This document shows positions 31,063-32,755 of a DNA stretch of 32,755 nt, in pieces. Made by a program: the position numbers and the translations under genes. Under the pieces are notes generated by a model that was not told the DNA's origin, ran no database searches, and was given only the letters and a program-made list of their open reading frames with translations. Positions within the stretch are counted from its first letter, which is position 1; every line of letters begins with the position of its first letter. This DNA comes from Candidatus Bathyarchaeota archaeon (GTDB taxonomy: Archaea; Thermoproteota; Bathyarchaeia; Bathyarchaeales; Bathyarchaeaceae): assembly GCA_020348865.1 (NCBI GenBank), contig CP070754.1, positions 1,430,382-1,463,136 of the forward strand. The letters are read 5' to 3'.

Positions 31063-31861
31063 CGGCTAGAGCACCAAAGTCTTCTGGCGTCAATTGTCTC
31101 ACTCTTCTGTCGTGAAAAAGCAGGGAATCCGCCTGCTTCATCATGTCCTTTTCCGCTATTCCCCGATTGCGCAGAAAGGGTATGATTGCATTTCTCACTT
31201 TTCTGTTTCTTTGCGCAAACAACGTCCGTAAGAGATCAAAAAAGGTTTTCTCATCCTTAACTCGAAAAGGAGGCTTTCTAGGCTTCAACCGTACAACCAT
31301 GGAGCCTACCTCCGGAGGGGGATAAAACATGTCTCGAGATACGTGGTTTAGAAGCTCCACTTCAGCTCGATAATAGGTGGAAACCGTAAGCCGCCCATAC
31401 TCCTTGTTGCCAACACCAGCTGTCAGCCGCTCAGCAAACTCCTTCTGAAAAGTCAAAACGGCGCAGTGAAATGATTTTTCCAGAAGCCAAAACAATATTG
31501 GAGATGAAATAGAATATGGAGGAGTGGAAACCATTTTGCTAAACAAGGGAATATCAACGTGCAACACATCTCCTTCTATTAAGTCCACGTTCCGCAAGGT
31601 ACGAAGCTGATCTTTCAGAATCTTTACCAACTTGGAATCCACTTCGACAGCAACAACTCTTTTACATTTTTTAGAAAGAAGCTGTGTAAGGAATCCTAGT
31701 CCAGCGCCTACCTCTAAAACAATATCCTCCGTATTTATGGATGCATAAGAGATCATTCTCCGTAGAAGAGAGGGATCCGTTGCAAAGTTTTGTCCCAGAT
31801 GTTTCTTGGGGGAAAATTTGTAGAGGTGAATAAGTCGCTTCGCCTGTTGAAGGAGACTCAT
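31049..31861 (-). CDS. ksgA: 16S rRNA dimethyladenosine methyltransferase KsgA/Dim1
   Basis: Dimethylates two adjacent adenosines near the 3' end of 16S rRNA, a late step in small-subunit assembly. The opening KKHLGQNFATDPSLLRRM and motif I VLEVGAGLGFLTQLLSKK are typical, as is the C-terminal DMFYPPPEVGSMVVRLKPR and FAQRNRKVRNAI. Motif IV, normally N-(L/I/P)-P-Y, reads STPPYSISSPILFW, so the Asn that contacts the target adenine is replaced by Thr. The 270 residues are normal. It starts eight bases after the DUF655 stop and overlaps hemK2. Confidence 0.93.
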   Translation of the reverse strand: MSLLQQAKRLIHLYKFSPKKHLGQNFATDPSLLRRMISYASINTEDIVLEVGAGLGFLTQLLSKKCKRVVAVEVDSKLVKILKDQLRTLRNVDLIEGDVLHVDIPLFSKMVSTPPYSISSPILFWLLEKSFHCAVLTFQKEFAERLTAGVGNKEYGRLTVSTYYRAEVELLNHVSRDMFYPPPEVGSMVVRLKPRKPPFRVKDEKTFFDLLRTLFAQRNRKVRNAIIPFLRNRGIAEKDMMKQADSLLFHDRRVRQLTPEDFGALADEFA

Positions 31862-31869
31862 TTAAACCA

Positions 31870-32481
31870 CTACGGAGCCCTCGTGAACAATCTATATTTG
31901 CTTTCTTCACTAAGTTCGACTAGAACCCTTTTTGTCACAAGCTTTGCAGGGCTGGGTACGTCGGCACGTTGCTGCAAGTCTTCAAAGCTTTCGAACGATT
32001 TTCTTTCTCGCTCATCAAGAATTTGCCACATGTATTTCTTTCCAATGCCTGGAATCAGTTCTAATGCATGCATCCTAGGTGTTACTGCTTGGACTGCGTT
32101 GAAGAAGTTAACAAACCAGCTCTCACGCCCTAGGATGATTTTCTCTACTACTTCGGAGAGTTCCATTTTTGCGTTGGCTGTCAACTCATCATAGCTGATT
32201 CTTCCTATGATATACGTAATCGTTTCACGATTGTTTTTGCCAACATAAACTCTGTCATAAGATTTCAGGGCGAGACCTTCTTTTGCGATTGCTTCCAAGA
32301 GCGTGAAATATTCTTCCCCCACTGCCTGAACTAGGGCTCCTGCGCGGTATCTATGTCTGGCTTCGGATCTTCCACGAGGAAGATAGTCAAGAACGTACGC
32401 ATATTCTTCATAGCGTTTCGAGGATTCGAACGTTCTTTCTGTTCTCTCTTCTCTATATCTTGAGAACTCGTTGCCCCGCAT
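31870..32481 (-). CDS. DUF655 family protein
   Basis: Archaeal DUF655 protein, usually found next to rpoF and ksgA and suspected of RNA or DNA binding. EEYAYVLDYLPRGRSEARH (about residues 25-43), then EYFTLLEAIAKEG, KIILGRESWFVNFFNAVQAVTPR and the helix-hairpin-helix-like LELIPGIGKKYMWQILDERE (about 141-160) are typical. The N-terminal 20 residues are charged and Arg-rich. The ATG at 32481 has GTGAG about eight bases before it. It leads into ksgA. Function unknown beyond the context. Confidence 0.9.
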   Translation of the reverse strand: MRGNEFSRYREERTERTFESSKRYEEYAYVLDYLPRGRSEARHRYRAGALVQAVGEEYFTLLEAIAKEGLALKSYDRVYVGKNNRETITYIIGRISYDELTANAKMELSEVVEKIILGRESWFVNFFNAVQAVTPRMHALELIPGIGKKYMWQILDERERKSFESFEDLQQRADVPSPAKLVTKRVLVELSEESKYRLFTRAP

Positions 32482-32500
32482 TTGAGTCTCACGCCTTATG

Positions 32501-32755
32501 TCAACTATTCTTTGAAAAATCTTTTCTCGATTCCCACTCTTGAGTGGTTGTTTTGCGGGGGGTGTCTTCCAACATTACATCCTTCTCTTGCTGCAAAACA
32601 TCTTTTATGAGTTCACGTTTATTAGTTTTCTTGCTTTTCGATACACAGTTTCTTGGAACACTCGCTTTTTCGTAGAAACTGCGTGGGCTCACATGAAGCC
32701 CGCAAGTGTTGTCCACTTCTAGTTTATTATAGAACCAGCTTTCACATAGTTGGAA
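32501..32755 (-). CDS. Open frame at window edge, unrecognised
   Basis: An 84-codon frame that enters from beyond the right edge and ends 19 bases before DUF655. It reads as polar, Lys-rich protein (SKSKKTNKRELIKDVLQQEK, then DTPRKTTTQEWESRKDF). In many archaea rpoF lies here, but this sequence does not resemble the end of RpoF. The other two minus frames are closed near the edge. It may be the end of a real gene or chance; GTG at 32716 is the only standard start inside the window that precedes most of it. Confidence 0.3.
   Translation of the reverse strand, partial: FQLCESWFYNKLEVDNTCGLHVSPRSFYEKASVPRNCVSKSKKTNKRELIKDVLQQEKDVMLEDTPRKTTTQEWESRKDFSKNS

Noticed and set aside
1-32755. CRISPR arrays, insertion sequences, prophage, toxin-antitoxin or defence islands
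   Set aside because: No direct-repeat series, transposase, integrase or terminal inverted repeats were seen; almost every gene belongs to the archaeal core.

Overview
This is a gene-dense stretch of an archaeal genome. It carries PCNA, both subunits of the archaeal/eukaryotic-type primase, a GINS subunit, TFS, RpoL, exosome Csl4, ribosomal proteins L44e, S27e and L10e, aIF2-alpha, Nop10, Dph2, CDP-archaeol synthase, NucS, Nre and RadB, and TATA-like promoters. There is no rRNA, CRISPR array, insertion sequence or phage gene. The gene mix fits the Thermoproteota/TACK side, and a Bathyarchaeia-like lineage is my best guess. That placement is inference, because nothing here is a decisive taxonomic marker.

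Layout. 1-3.6 kb: DNA repair and nuclease-like genes (3' end of Nre, NucS, a DUF4152 protein) with a methyltransferase and a zinc protein. 3.8 kb: tRNA-Pro(CGG) with encoded CCA. 3.9-6.3 kb: FAD-dependent dehydrogenase, UPF0147, a p27-like zinc protein. 6.4-10.7 kb: dTMP kinase, HD phosphohydrolase, endonuclease III, a RuvC-like protein and RadB. 10.7-15.5 kb: CarS, then topoisomerase IA with two small downstream genes, a zinc-ribbon protein and an apparently orphan GcvT. 15.5-23.1 kb (minus strand): DUF99-TFS-(possible small membrane protein)-PCNA-PriL-PriS-GINS-L44e-S27e-aIF2alpha-Nop10-PAC2. The PCNA/PriS/GINS/L44e/S27e/aIF2alpha/Nop10 part is the archaeal cluster known for linking DNA replication with translation. 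23.1-29.8 kb: an RNase III-like gene on the plus strand; then on the minus strand L10e-PEP synthase-Dph2-METTL5-like-Csl4-RpoL, and dCMP deaminase. 30.3-32.5 kb (minus): DUF655-KsgA-HemK2-like and a 39-residue microgene, preceded by an unrecognised partial frame at the window edge.

The most unusual signals are in gene starts and codons rather than a new gene island. (1) nop10 sits in a tightly overlapping operon but has an in-frame TGA exactly where the second zinc-binding Cys belongs, with the first Cys replaced by Phe. (2) priL continues in the same frame as pcn, straight after the PCNA TAA, and its conserved N-terminus has no ATG/GTG/TTG. (3) A membrane protein downstream of topA appears to start at a CTG inside a CTGA stop/start overlap. 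(4) PEP synthase carries a zinc-ribbon insertion in its PEP-binding domain. (5) KsgA and HemK2 have altered catalytic NPPY-type motifs. Nre, and more weakly NucS, end in PCNA-binding-like tails.
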